In this document: one piece after another, positions 46,109-55,820 of the stretch
How the letters are laid out: every line of letters begins with the position of its first letter
Position numbering within the stretch: position 1 is the first letter of the stretch
Source of the DNA: Vibrio nitrifigilis
GTDB lineage: Bacteria; Pseudomonadota; Gammaproteobacteria; Enterobacterales; Vibrionaceae
Direction: 5' to 3'
Assembly: GCF_015686695.1 (NCBI RefSeq)
Contig: NZ_JADPMR010000001.1
Span: forward strand, 2,976,001 to 3,040,000
DNA: 64,000 bases
The notes under the pieces: model-generated
The model's input: only the letters and a program-made list of their open reading frames with translations
Database searches by the model: none
What the model was told of the DNA's origin: nothing
Made by a program: the position numbers and the translations under genes

Positions 46109-47190
46109 TGATTATTTGGCTTTCGGAGTTACTCCAGCCATATTTTTCTTTTTTCCGTTTGTTTGAATACCTATCTTTTCGGGCGATAGTAAGTATTTTG
46201 ACTGCCTTGTCTCTCTCTTTGTGGATGGGGCCTCGTTTAATTAAGCGGTTACAGTTATTACAGATTGGTCAGGTCGTTCGTAACGACGGGCCTGAGTCCC
46301 ATTTTAGTAAACGTGGTACGCCAACAATGGGCGGTATCATGATTCTTGCTGCCATTACCATTACTGTTCTGTTGTGGACTGATTTATCTAACCCTTATGT
46401 ATGGGCGGTACTGGCAGTATTACTCGGCTATGGGGCGGTCGGTTTTGTCGACGATTATCGTAAGGTCGTGCGCAAAAATACCGATGGTTTGATCGCGCGC
46501 TGGAAATATTTTTGGCAATCATCAATCGCGCTTGTGGTGGCATTTGCACTTTATGCCTATGGTCATGACACGTCAGCGACTCAATTGGTGGTGCCATTTT
46601 TCAAAGAAGTTATGCCACAGCTTGGTTTAATGTACATCGTACTCACTTACTTTGTCATTGTAGGGACGAGTAATGCGGTGAACTTGACTGATGGGCTAGA
46701 TGGTTTAGCCATTATGCCGACGGTATTAGTCTCTGCCGGCTTTGCTGTTATTGCTTGGGCTACCGGCAATGTGAACTTTGCTAATTACCTTCATATTCCT
46801 TATGTACCTAATGCTTCTGAACTCGTAGTGGTTTGTACTGCGATTGTCGGAGCTGGGTTAGGCTTTTTATGGTTTAACACTTACCCAGCTCAGGTGTTTA
46901 TGGGCGATGTTGGCTCATTAGCGCTAGGTGGTGCTCTTGGTATCATCGCTGTTTTAGTTCGCCAAGAATTCGTCTTGGTTATTATGGGCGGTGTGTTTGT
47001 GATGGAAACCTTGTCTGTGATTTTACAGGTAGGTTCATACAAACTTCGAGGTCAGCGTATTTTCCGTATGGCGCCAATCCACCATCACTATGAACTTAAA
47101 GGCTGGCCAGAGCCTCGCGTTATTGTGCGATTCTGGATTATTTCAATCGTTTTAGTTTTGATTGGTTTAGCGACTTTGAAAGTACGTTAA
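46108..47190 (+). CDS. mraY: Phospho-MurNAc-pentapeptide transferase MraY
   Basis: Polytopic membrane enzyme of 360 residues that makes lipid I. Conserved FVDDYRKVVRKNTDGL (Asp-Asp pair), NAVNLTDGLDGLAI, MGDVGSLALGGALG and the cytosolic MAPIHHHYELKGWPE loop. About ten helices. Confidence 0.97.
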   Translation: MIIWLSELLQPYFSFFRLFEYLSFRAIVSILTALSLSLWMGPRLIKRLQLLQIGQVVRNDGPESHFSKRGTPTMGGIMILAAITITVLLWTDLSNPYVWAVLAVLLGYGAVGFVDDYRKVVRKNTDGLIARWKYFWQSSIALVVAFALYAYGHDTSATQLVVPFFKEVMPQLGLMYIVLTYFVIVGTSNAVNLTDGLDGLAIMPTVLVSAGFAVIAWATGNVNFANYLHIPYVPNASELVVVCTAIVGAGLGFLWFNTYPAQVFMGDVGSLALGGALGIIAVLVRQEFVLVIMGGVFVMETLSVILQVGSYKLRGQRIFRMAPIHHHYELKGWPEPRVIVRFWIISIVLVLIGLATLKVR

Positions 47191-47215
47191 TCCGTTCGAG
47201 GAGCAAGAAAATAAA

Positions 47216-48538
47216 ATGGACCGTTGGCAAGGCATTCAGCATGTTGTGGTCGTAGGGCTCGGTATGACCGGGCTCTCAGTCGTTAATTACCTCTCAAAAT
47301 ATCATCCGGAAGTGACGGTGAAGGTAATCGATACGCGTGAAACACCGCCTGGTATCGATAGACTTGATGACCATATTCCTCTGCACCATGGGAGTTGGAA
47401 TCTCGAATGGCTATTGTCTGCCGATCTCGTGGTTACGAATCCTGGTATTGCGCTTGCTACCCATGAAATTCAGCAAGTATTACAAGCTGGCATTCCTGTT
47501 GTTGGCGATATTGAACTGTTTGCTTGGCATGTTAATAAACCCGTGATAGCTATTACCGGATCAAATGGTAAAAGTACTGTGACGGATTTAACGGGCGTGA
47601 TGGCCAATGCCAGTGGCATAAAGACTGCGATAGGTGGCAATATCGGTGTGGCAGCATTGGATTTACTTGAGCAAGATGCTGAACTCTATGTGCTTGAGTT
47701 ATCAAGCTTTCAATTAGAAACAACCTCATCTTTAGAGCTTGTCGCTGCCGCGTTCCTGAATTTATCTGAAGATCATATGGACAGATACAACAGCAGTCTG
47801 CAAGCGTATCGTGCTGCTAAATTACGTATCTTTGATCATGCCAAAATTGCGGTGGTGAATGCCGATGATCCGCAAACATTTCCTGAATCTTCTATTGCTG
47901 ATGTTCTTTCCTTTGGTCTCGATAACCCAGCTAATTATGGTGAAGAACTCAAAGATGGACATATGTGGCTAATGGCAAAAGGCCACCCTGTAGTGGCCAT
48001 TTCTGAGCTAAGCTTAGTTGGACGCCATAATGTGGCAAATGTTCTTACCGTATTAGCATTACTTGATGCAGCTCACATCGATTATACCCCCGCGTTAGAG
48101 ACACTGAAGTCTTACACTGGACTGACACATCGATGCCAAGTGGTTGCGGATAATCAGGGTATAAAATGGGTTAACGATTCGAAAGCGACAAATGTAGCTA
48201 GCACGTTGGCAGCACTGTCTGGATTACAACTTAAAGGCAAGCTGTACTTGTTAGTGGGTGGGGTTGGTAAAGGGGCGGATTTTTCACCTCTAAAACCTGC
48301 ATTAGCCGCTCTTCCGCTGCAACTATGCTGTTTTGGTCGAGATGGTGAGCAATTTATGTCTTTGCATCCTTCAGCTAAATCATTCGAATCCATGGAAGTC
48401 ATCATTAAAGCGATACGTCCAGAACTAAAATCTGGAGATATGGTGTTGCTGTCTCCAGCCTGTGCGAGTTTTGATCAGTTTAATAGCTTCATGCATCGAG
48501 GTGAGGTTTTTGCTTCACTTGCAGAGCAGTATGCGTAA
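47216..48538 (+). CDS. murD: UDP-MurNAc-L-Ala:D-Glu ligase MurD
   Basis: 440 residues. N-terminal UDP-binding Rossmann segment (VVVGLGMTGLSVVNYL), ATP loop AITGSNGKSTVTDL, NLSEDHMDRY, and the C-terminal VGGVGKGADFSPL and LSPACASFDQF. Follows mraY by 25 bases. Confidence 0.97.
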   Translation: MDRWQGIQHVVVVGLGMTGLSVVNYLSKYHPEVTVKVIDTRETPPGIDRLDDHIPLHHGSWNLEWLLSADLVVTNPGIALATHEIQQVLQAGIPVVGDIELFAWHVNKPVIAITGSNGKSTVTDLTGVMANASGIKTAIGGNIGVAALDLLEQDAELYVLELSSFQLETTSSLELVAAAFLNLSEDHMDRYNSSLQAYRAAKLRIFDHAKIAVVNADDPQTFPESSIADVLSFGLDNPANYGEELKDGHMWLMAKGHPVVAISELSLVGRHNVANVLTVLALLDAAHIDYTPALETLKSYTGLTHRCQVVADNQGIKWVNDSKATNVASTLAALSGLQLKGKLYLLVGGVGKGADFSPLKPALAALPLQLCCFGRDGEQFMSLHPSAKSFESMEVIIKAIRPELKSGDMVLLSPACASFDQFNSFMHRGEVFASLAEQYA

Positions 48539-48553
48539 TAAAAGGTAAGTGTC

Positions 48554-49750
48554 TTGGTGTTATCCAAACCGTGGAACAAATTTTGGCATTGGCTAAAAAC
48601 GCCATCTCCAGAAGCGCTGTTTGATCGTCAATTGGTCTGGATAGCATTAGGGCTAATGCTGATTGGCTTAGTGATGGTAACATCCGCATCGTTTCCGATC
48701 AGCTCACGCCTGACTCATCAGCCGTTCCATTTTATGTTTCGGCATGCACTGTTTTTGCTGTTATCCATAATTACATCATCCGTCGTGCTGCAGATACCAA
48801 TGGCTAAGTGGATGAAATACAGCTCAGCGATGTTGGCAGTTTCATTCTTTTTATTAGTGGTGGTATTGGTTGCGGGACACTCGGTAAATGGCGCTTCACG
48901 TTGGATTCCTTTAGGCTTATTTAACTTGCAGCCTGCTGAGGTGGCGAAGCTATCACTATTCCTGTTCATGGCGGGCTATTTAGTCCGAAAACAGGACGAA
49001 GTTCGTGAAACCTTCTTTGGCGGCTTTATGAAGCCAATTATGGTGTTTGGCACACTTGCGGTGTTGCTATTAGGACAGCCGGATTTAGGTACTGTGGTCG
49101 TCATGCTCGTAACGCTATTTGGTATGTTATTCATTGCTGGAGCTAAACTGACTCAGTTTATCTCGTTAATGGTGGCGGGTATTTTAGCTGTTGTGGCTCT
49201 CATTGCAGCAGAGCCGTACCGTATTCGCCGTGTGACGTCGTTTTGGGACCCTTGGGAAGATCCATTTGGTAGTGGCTATCAGTTAACTCAGTCACTTATG
49301 GCGTTTGGTCGTGGTGAGTGGTTTGGCCAAGGGTTAGGAAATTCAGTACAAAAATTAGAGTATTTACCAGAAGCTCACACCGATTTTGTGTTCGCAGTGT
49401 TAGGTGAAGAACTCGGTTTTGTCGGCGTAGTTTTAGTACTTATGCTGATTTTTAGTTTGGTGCTTAAAGCGATTTTCATTGGTAAAAAAGCCTTTGAACA
49501 CAAACAAGATTTTGGCGGCTATTTAGCATTTGGGATTGGTATCTGGTTTGCGTTCCAGACACTGGTTAACGTGGGTGCAGCAGCCGGTATAGTGCCAACC
49601 AAAGGTTTAACCTTGCCCTTGATCAGTTATGGTGGTTCAAGTTTGATTATCATGTCTGTGGCGGTATCGATTCTATTGCGTATCGACTACGAATGTCGTT
49701 TGCAAAGTCTCCAAAAAGTAGAAGAAACAACGATAGATGAAGAAAAATAA
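48554..49750 (+). CDS. ftsW: Septal peptidoglycan glycosyltransferase FtsW
   Basis: SEDS polymerase of 398 residues with about ten helices. RFT/SEDS signatures: GASRWIPLGLFNLQPAEVAKLSLFLFMA, LGQPDLGTVVV, GYQLTQSLMAFGRGEWFGQGLGNSVQKLEYLPEAHTDFVFAVLGEELG (catalytic Asp region), and GLTLPLISYGGSS. Starts GTG? The sequence shows an ATG-less GTG-type start (gtg at 48554). Overlaps murG by 14 bases. Confidence 0.95.
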   Translation: MVLSKPWNKFWHWLKTPSPEALFDRQLVWIALGLMLIGLVMVTSASFPISSRLTHQPFHFMFRHALFLLLSIITSSVVLQIPMAKWMKYSSAMLAVSFFLLVVVLVAGHSVNGASRWIPLGLFNLQPAEVAKLSLFLFMAGYLVRKQDEVRETFFGGFMKPIMVFGTLAVLLLGQPDLGTVVVMLVTLFGMLFIAGAKLTQFISLMVAGILAVVALIAAEPYRIRRVTSFWDPWEDPFGSGYQLTQSLMAFGRGEWFGQGLGNSVQKLEYLPEAHTDFVFAVLGEELGFVGVVLVLMLIFSLVLKAIFIGKKAFEHKQDFGGYLAFGIGIWFAFQTLVNVGAAAGIVPTKGLTLPLISYGGSSLIIMSVAVSILLRIDYECRLQSLQKVEETTIDEEK

Positions 49751-50801
49751 ACGTTTAATGGTAATGGCTGGTGGGACGGGAGGACATGTTTTCCCGGGGC
49801 TAGCGGTTGCTAAACAATTACAAGACCAAGGTTGGGAAATCCGTTGGTTAGGTACTGCTGATCGTATGGAAGCAGACTTAGTACCAAAGCACGGAATTGA
49901 CATTGATTTTATTCGCGTGAAAGGATTACGCGGTCAAGGATTCCTGCGCTTACTAAAAGCACCATTTCAAATTGTGAATGCAGTACGTCAAGCTCGCGCC
50001 CATATGAAACGCTGGCAGCCTGACGCAGTGCTTGGCATGGGTGGCTATGTGAGCGGTCCCGGCGGTATTGCTGCATGGTTAATGGGTATTCCAGTTGTGT
50101 TGCATGAACAGAACGCAGTTGCAGGCCTGACTAACAAATGGTTGGCTAAGGTTGCTACCAAAGTGTTTCAGGCATTCAAAGGAGCATTTCCTAACGTCCC
50201 TGTCGTGGGTAACCCAGTGCGCAGTGATGTTGTGTCTATTGCTTCTCCAGAGGAACGTTTTGCCGATAGAAATGGTCCTATTCGCATTTTAGTGATGGGG
50301 GGCAGCCAAGGTGCTCGCATCTTGAATCAAACGATGCCAGAGGTCATGGCGTTGCTAGGCGATGGTTATGAAATTCGCCACCAAGCTGGTAAAAATAATC
50401 AACCAAGTGTTGAACAAGGCTACCAAACACTAGGGGTCAAGAACGCCAGTGTGACCGAATTTATCGATGATGTGGCAAGCGAGTATGCTTGGGCTGACGT
50501 GTTAGTTTGTCGCTCAGGCGCTTTGACCGTATCTGAAGTATCAGCTGCAGGGGTGGGGGCTATTTTTGTTCCCTTCATGCACAAAGACAGACAGCAGGCA
50601 TTAAATGCCGATCACTTAGTGGAATCCGGTGCTGCACTGATGATCGAACAGCCTGATTTAAGTGCTGAAAAAATGGCAAGCGCGATTCAAAAGCTCGATC
50701 GCAGCGCACTTAAATCTATGGCGATTAAAGCTCGTCAAGCGGCAAAAATTGATGCGGATAAAGTTGTGGCAGATGCCATCATCGCACTAAGTGACAATTG
50801 A
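49737..50801 (+). CDS. murG: Lipid II synthase MurG
   Basis: Adds GlcNAc to lipid I on the inner leaflet. 354 residues. MVMAGGTGGHVFPGLAVA (acceptor G-loop), GMGGYVSGPGGIAAWL, VMGGSQGARILNQ, and the UDP-GlcNAc site CRSGALTVSEVSAAGVGAIFVPF. Start overlaps ftsW end. Confidence 0.97.
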   Translation: MKKNKRLMVMAGGTGGHVFPGLAVAKQLQDQGWEIRWLGTADRMEADLVPKHGIDIDFIRVKGLRGQGFLRLLKAPFQIVNAVRQARAHMKRWQPDAVLGMGGYVSGPGGIAAWLMGIPVVLHEQNAVAGLTNKWLAKVATKVFQAFKGAFPNVPVVGNPVRSDVVSIASPEERFADRNGPIRILVMGGSQGARILNQTMPEVMALLGDGYEIRHQAGKNNQPSVEQGYQTLGVKNASVTEFIDDVASEYAWADVLVCRSGALTVSEVSAAGVGAIFVPFMHKDRQQALNADHLVESGAALMIEQPDLSAEKMASAIQKLDRSALKSMAIKARQAAKIDADKVVADAIIALSDN

Positions 50802-50811
50802 GAAAAAATTC

Positions 50812-52272
50812 ATGACAGTTAAACATACTCCAGACTTAGCTCAGATTAGAGCAATCATCCCTGAAATGCGTCGTGTTAAATGCATTCACTTTGTTGGTAT
50901 TGGTGGCGCAGGAATGAGCGGTATCGCCGAGGTTCTTCTTAATGAAGGTTACCAGATTACGGGGTCTGATATTGCTGAGAATGCGGTGACGCAGCGTCTA
51001 ACTGAAAAAGGCGCTTACATCCATATTGGTCATGCGGCTGAAAACATTGATCAGGCGAGTGTTGTTGTGGTCTCTACTGCGATTAATGAGAGCAACCCGG
51101 AAGTATCCGCGGCTCGTGAAAAACGTATTCCAGTAGTACGTCGTGCTGAAATGTTGGCTGAATTAATGCGTTATCGCCATGGTATTGCTGTAGCCGGAAC
51201 ACATGGTAAAACCACCACAACAGCACTTGTCACTCAAATTTATAATGAAGCTGGCTTAGATCCTACCTTTGTTAACGGTGGTTTGGTGAAAAGTGCAGGT
51301 ACAAATGCGCGTTTAGGTTCAAGTCGAATCCTGATTGCTGAAGCTGATGAAAGCGATGCGTCATTTTTGTACCTACAGCCTATGGTGACAATTGTAACTA
51401 ACATCGAAGCTGATCATATGGATACATATGGTGGTAATTTTGAAACCTTGAAGCAAACCTTTGTGGATTTTCTTCATAACTTACCTTTTTATGGTCAAGC
51501 TATGATGTGCATTGACGATCCTGTTGTGCGCGAGTTAATTCCACGAGTCAGCCGCCAAGTGATTACCTATGGATTTTCGGAAGATGCTGATGTTAGGATT
51601 GAAAACTATCGTCAAGAAGGTCAACAAGGTAAATTTACAGTGGTACGTCAAGGACGTGATAACTTAGATATAACCTTAAATATCCCTGGACGTCATAATG
51701 CACTTAATGCGTCTGCTGCCATTGCAGTGGCAACCGAAGATGATATTAGTGATGAAGCCATTCTTCGCGCCATGGAAAGCACACAGGGCACCGGGCGACG
51801 TTTCGATCAGCTTGGAGAGTTTGAAACTGGCCATGGTAAAGCTATGCTAGTTGATGACTATGGACATCACCCAACAGAAGTTGGTGTGACTATTAAGGCA
51901 GCACGTAATGGATGGCCTGATAAACGTCTAGTGATGATCTTTCAGCCGCATCGTTATACACGAACTCGCGATTTATATGATGATTTTGCTAACGTTTTAG
52001 AACAAGTTGACGTGCTACTTATGTTGGATGTATACCCAGCAGGCGAAAAACCAATATCAGGTGCTGATGGGCGCTCTTTATGTCGGACGATTCGCAGTCG
52101 AGGTAAAGTTGACCCCATTTTTGTTCCAGATAGCCATACTTTACCGTCGGTATTAGCAAATGTATTACAAGATGGTGACTTAGTATTGACTCAAGGGGCT
52201 GGGGATATAGGCAAAGTAGCTAAACAATTAGCTGCATTGCAATTAAACATCGAAAAGATGCAACAAAACTAA
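50812..52272 (+). CDS. murC: UDP-MurNAc:L-Ala ligase MurC
   Basis: First amino-acid ligase of the pathway. 486 residues from the ATG at 50812, which I prefer to an in-frame GTG at 50791 that would overlap murG. IHFVGIGGAGMSGIAEVLL (UDP site), AGTHGKTTTTALV (ATP loop), EADESDASFL, and DDYGHHPTEV. Confidence 0.96.
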   Translation: MTVKHTPDLAQIRAIIPEMRRVKCIHFVGIGGAGMSGIAEVLLNEGYQITGSDIAENAVTQRLTEKGAYIHIGHAAENIDQASVVVVSTAINESNPEVSAAREKRIPVVRRAEMLAELMRYRHGIAVAGTHGKTTTTALVTQIYNEAGLDPTFVNGGLVKSAGTNARLGSSRILIAEADESDASFLYLQPMVTIVTNIEADHMDTYGGNFETLKQTFVDFLHNLPFYGQAMMCIDDPVVRELIPRVSRQVITYGFSEDADVRIENYRQEGQQGKFTVVRQGRDNLDITLNIPGRHNALNASAAIAVATEDDISDEAILRAMESTQGTGRRFDQLGEFETGHGKAMLVDDYGHHPTEVGVTIKAARNGWPDKRLVMIFQPHRYTRTRDLYDDFANVLEQVDVLLMLDVYPAGEKPISGADGRSLCRTIRSRGKVDPIFVPDSHTLPSVLANVLQDGDLVLTQGAGDIGKVAKQLAALQLNIEKMQQN

Positions 52273-52282
52273 GATAAGTTAT

Positions 52283-52426
52283 ATGGTTTCGGTTTATTTG
52301 CTGCTCATCTTTGTATCAATCGCAGATTTCTTTATAACAGTGTTTGATACTTTTAATGACCTCAGTATAATCCGAAAGTTACAGCTAATGATTTTACCTC
52401 TATTACAATTAAAAATAGGGAATTAA
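52283..52426 (+). CDS. Possible 47-residue hydrophobic small protein
   Basis: A short frame between murC and ftsQ, starting ATG ten bases after the murC stop, with a hydrophobic first half (VSVYLLLIFVSIADFFITVF) and the patch LQLMILPLLQL. I recognise no family. E. coli has ddlB at this position, and this is too short to be a ddl remnant that I can identify. It might be a small membrane protein or chance. Confidence 0.25.
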   Translation: MVSVYLLLIFVSIADFFITVFDTFNDLSIIRKLQLMILPLLQLKIGN

Positions 52427-52456
52427 ATTGCCAGTCGTTAACAGGATAATCGGACT

Positions 52457-53239
52457 TTGATATATCAAGCTTTAGCCAAAGGCCGTCGACTATCCAGTTC
52501 TCCGCTTATGAGACGTCACGCCCCTGGCGGACTGTTTTTACTCGCGGTATTACTGTTGATTGGCATTTTGTTGTACTCAACGGTCAGTTGGATGTGGGAT
52601 GATCAACGTCTTCCTCTCTCAAAAATCGTATTGCAAGGTGATTTAAAGTACGTGACTCCACAAGACGTACAGCACGCTTTCGGACAGTTAGATCATATTG
52701 GCACTTTTATGTCGCAGAATATTGATGACTTACAGAAAAGCGTCGAAAGCATCCCTTGGGTGGAACATGCTTCTATTCGCAAGCAGTGGCCCGATACGAT
52801 CAAAGTCTTTCTGACCGAATATCATGTTACCGCTTTCTGGAACGGTAACGCTTTACTAAATGGTAAAGGAAAAGTGTTTCACGGTGACGTTTCCTTAGTC
52901 AAAGATGAGCACGTTAAGCTGTATGGACCTAAAGGGACCGCTCCTGAGGTTCTAAAAGTATGGCAGAAATATAATCCAGAATTTAAGCAATTAGGTTTAC
53001 ACATATCTTCATTGCTGCTTAATGAACGCCGCGCATGGCAAATTATTTTAGATAACGGCATTCGTTTAGAATTGGGTAAAGAATCGTTAGACGAACGTAT
53101 TCAACGATTCTTTTTACTGTACAAAAAATTAGGCGATAGCGTTGAGCGTATCAGTTATATAGACCTACGCTATGATACAGGAGCCGCTGTAGGCTGGATT
53201 CCTGAGCAAGAGTTAACACAAGAGAAGGCTGATGACTAA
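52457..53239 (+). CDS. ftsQ: Cell-division protein FtsQ
   Basis: Bitopic divisome scaffold, 260 residues. Membrane helix (GGLFLLAVLLLIGILLYSTVSW, about 24-46), POTRA domain (LPLSKIVLQGDLKYVTPQDVQHAF) and the beta domain (WVEHASIRKQWPDTIKVFLTEYHVTAFWN). The start appears to be TTG at 52457; an internal ATG at residue 18 would leave too short a tail. Overlaps ftsA by eight bases. Confidence 0.93.
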   Translation: MIYQALAKGRRLSSSPLMRRHAPGGLFLLAVLLLIGILLYSTVSWMWDDQRLPLSKIVLQGDLKYVTPQDVQHAFGQLDHIGTFMSQNIDDLQKSVESIPWVEHASIRKQWPDTIKVFLTEYHVTAFWNGNALLNGKGKVFHGDVSLVKDEHVKLYGPKGTAPEVLKVWQKYNPEFKQLGLHISSLLLNERRAWQIILDNGIRLELGKESLDERIQRFFLLYKKLGDSVERISYIDLRYDTGAAVGWIPEQELTQEKADD

Positions 53240-54497
53240 AACTGCCGAAGACAACCTCATTGTTGGTTTGGACATTGGTACTGCCACCGTATCTGCGTTG
53301 GTAGGAGAAGTGCTTCCTGATGGTCAGATTAATATCATTGGTGCGGGTACGAGTCCTTCACGTGGAATGGATAAGGGCGGTGTCAATGATTTGGAGTCGG
53401 TCGTAAAATCGGTACAAAGAGCTATCGATCAAGCTGAATTAATGGCGGAATGCCAAATTAGTAATGTTTTTCTTTCGATTTCTGGCAAGCATATTGCAAG
53501 TCGTATTGAAAAAGGTATGGGGGCCATTTCTGACGAAGAGGTGACCCAAGACGACATGGATCGTGCTATTCATACCGCTAAATCAATTAAAATTGGTGAA
53601 GAGCAGCGAATTTTGCATGTCATTCCGCAAGAATTTACGATTGATTACCAAGAAGGAATTAAAAATCCGCTAGGCTTATCAGGAGTACGCATGGAAGTGA
53701 GTGTGCACCTGATCACTTGTCATAATGATATGGCAAGAAACATCATTAAAGCTGTTGAGCGTTGCGGGTTAAAAGTTGAACAATTAGTATATTCAGGTTT
53801 AGCAGCAAGTAATGCTGTTATCACCGAAGATGAGCGTGAGCTAGGTGTGTGCGTGGTTGATATTGGCGCGGGCACCATGGATATCGCAGTTTGGACCGGT
53901 GGAGCATTGCGACATACAGAAGTGTTTTCGTATGCAGGTAATGCCGTCACTAGTGATATCGCATTTGCCTTTGGTACTCCGGTCAGTGACGCGGAAGAAA
54001 TCAAAGTCAAATATGGCTGTGCTTTAAGTGAACTGGTTAGTAAAGATGATACGGTGAACGTTCCGAGTGTCGGTGGTCGCCCATCAAGAAGTTTACAAAG
54101 ACAAACCTTGTCGGAAGTGATTGAGCCTCGCTACACTGAATTAATGGGTATGGTTAATCAGACGATTGATTCGGTGCAAGAACAATTGCGTAAGGATGGT
54201 ATAAAGCATCACCTTGCTGCAGGGATTGTTTTGACTGGCGGTGCTGCGCAAATCGAAGGATTAGTTGAGTGTGCGGAACGCGTATTCCGCAATCAAGTAA
54301 GAGTAGGCAAACCACTCGAAGTGAGTGGCCTTACTGATTACGTTAAAGAGCCGTATCATTCTACGGCAGTGGGTTTACTTCATTATGCAAGAGATGTGCA
54401 GATGAGTGATGAGACGGATTATCAGGAGCCTAAACGCCAGATTCCGTCTTCAAGCCTCTTCAGTCGCTTGCGTAATTGGATACAAAAAGAGTTTTAA
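53232..54497 (+). CDS. ftsA: Divisome actin-like protein FtsA
   Basis: Membrane-tethers FtsZ. 421 residues of actin fold: VGLDIGTATVSALVGEV, VVDIGAGTMDIAVW, GIVLTGGAAQIEGL. The C-terminal amphipathic helix SSLFSRLRNWIQKEF binds membrane. Confidence 0.97.
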   Translation: MTKTAEDNLIVGLDIGTATVSALVGEVLPDGQINIIGAGTSPSRGMDKGGVNDLESVVKSVQRAIDQAELMAECQISNVFLSISGKHIASRIEKGMGAISDEEVTQDDMDRAIHTAKSIKIGEEQRILHVIPQEFTIDYQEGIKNPLGLSGVRMEVSVHLITCHNDMARNIIKAVERCGLKVEQLVYSGLAASNAVITEDERELGVCVVDIGAGTMDIAVWTGGALRHTEVFSYAGNAVTSDIAFAFGTPVSDAEEIKVKYGCALSELVSKDDTVNVPSVGGRPSRSLQRQTLSEVIEPRYTELMGMVNQTIDSVQEQLRKDGIKHHLAAGIVLTGGAAQIEGLVECAERVFRNQVRVGKPLEVSGLTDYVKEPYHSTAVGLLHYARDVQMSDETDYQEPKRQIPSSSLFSRLRNWIQKEF

Positions 54498-54527
54498 CCT
54501 GAGTTGCAGGAAAAACGGAGATAACAC

Positions 54528-55724
54528 ATGTTTGAACCGATGATGGAAATGTCTGACGATGCTGTAATTAAAGTCGTTGGGGTTGGTGGTGGCGGCGGTA
54601 ATGCCGTAGAACACATGGTGCGTGAGTCCATCGAAGGCGTGGAATTCATCAGTATCAATACAGATGCACAAGCACTTCGCAAGGCCAGCGTTAGCACTGT
54701 CATTCAAATTGGTGGCGACATCACAAAAGGTTTGGGTGCGGGTGCAAACCCTCAAGTTGGACGTGATGCAGCTCTCGAAGATAAAGATCGCATTAAAGAA
54801 GTTCTAACTGGTGCCGATATGGTATTTATCGCAGCTGGTATGGGCGGTGGTACAGGTACTGGTGCTGCTCCAGTGATCGCTGAAGTTGCTAAAGACCTAG
54901 GTGTATTAACTGTCGCTGTTGTGACTAAACCATTTAGCTTTGAAGGTAAGAAACGCTTATCTTTCGCGGAGCAAGGAATTGAAGAGCTTTCTAAGCATGT
55001 TGACTCTTTGATTACTATTCCTAACGAAAAATTGCTAAAAGTGTTAGGTCGTGGCATTACACTACTTGAAGCTTTTGCTAGCGCGAACGATGTACTGAAA
55101 AATGCAGTACAGGGTATTGCTGAGCTGATTACTCGTCCGGGTATGATTAACGTCGACTTTGCTGACGTTCGTACTGTGATGTCAGAAATGGGTCACGCGA
55201 TGATGGGTAGCGGTGTAGCAAATGGTGAAGATCGTGCGGAAGAAGCGGCGGAAATGGCAATTTCCAGTCCACTTCTAGAAGATATCGATTTGGCTGGCGC
55301 TCGTGGTGTTCTGGTTAACATTACTGCTGGTTTGGATATGCGTCTAGATGAGTTTGAAACAGTGGGTAACACCGTTAAAGCTTTCGCATCAGATAACGCA
55401 ACTGTGGTTATCGGTACTTCACTTGACCCAGATATGGCTGATGAAATCCGAGTTACTGTTGTGGCAACCGGCATCGGCACTGAAAAACGCCCTGACATCA
55501 CACTAGTCGCTGGTGGCAAAGCAAAAGCTTCTGCTCCAGCACAACCACAGCAACAAGTGGCTGCGAAAGTGGAAGAAAAAGTGGCACAGCCTGTGCAAGA
55601 GAAAACGGAAACTCCGGCTTCGACTGCAAACGCTTCTTCTGGTAATCAGAGCACAGCTCCAAAACCAGAGAAAGAAAGTGGGTACTTGGATATTCCAGCA
55701 TTCCTACGTCGTCAGGCTGATTAA
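54528..55724 (+). CDS. ftsZ: Cell-division tubulin FtsZ
   Basis: GTPase that forms the Z ring. 398 residues. VGVGGGGGNAVEHM, tubulin signature GMGGGTGTGAAPVIAEVAKDLG (near 105-126), T7-loop NVDFADVRTVM, Gln/Ala-rich linker (about 320-380), and the C-terminal binding peptide GYLDIPAFLRRQAD. GGAG-type site upstream. Confidence 0.98.
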   Translation: MFEPMMEMSDDAVIKVVGVGGGGGNAVEHMVRESIEGVEFISINTDAQALRKASVSTVIQIGGDITKGLGAGANPQVGRDAALEDKDRIKEVLTGADMVFIAAGMGGGTGTGAAPVIAEVAKDLGVLTVAVVTKPFSFEGKKRLSFAEQGIEELSKHVDSLITIPNEKLLKVLGRGITLLEAFASANDVLKNAVQGIAELITRPGMINVDFADVRTVMSEMGHAMMGSGVANGEDRAEEAAEMAISSPLLEDIDLAGARGVLVNITAGLDMRLDEFETVGNTVKAFASDNATVVIGTSLDPDMADEIRVTVVATGIGTEKRPDITLVAGGKAKASAPAQPQQQVAAKVEEKVAQPVQEKTETPASTANASSGNQSTAPKPEKESGYLDIPAFLRRQAD

Positions 55725-55769
55725 ATAATCGCCACAATTTGACACTGTTCAAAATTCTGGTAGGATGTC

Positions 55770-55797
55770 GCTCGGCTCACCTATGAGTCGAGCTTTG
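55770..55797 (+). terminator. Hairpin between ftsZ and lpxC
   Basis: GCTCGGCTCA pairs with TGAGTCGAGC over a four-base loop, followed by TTTG. Weak T-run, so it may be only a partial terminator. Confidence 0.55.
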
Positions 55798-55820
55798 TGG
55801 CACTAATTTGAGGCAAGTAG

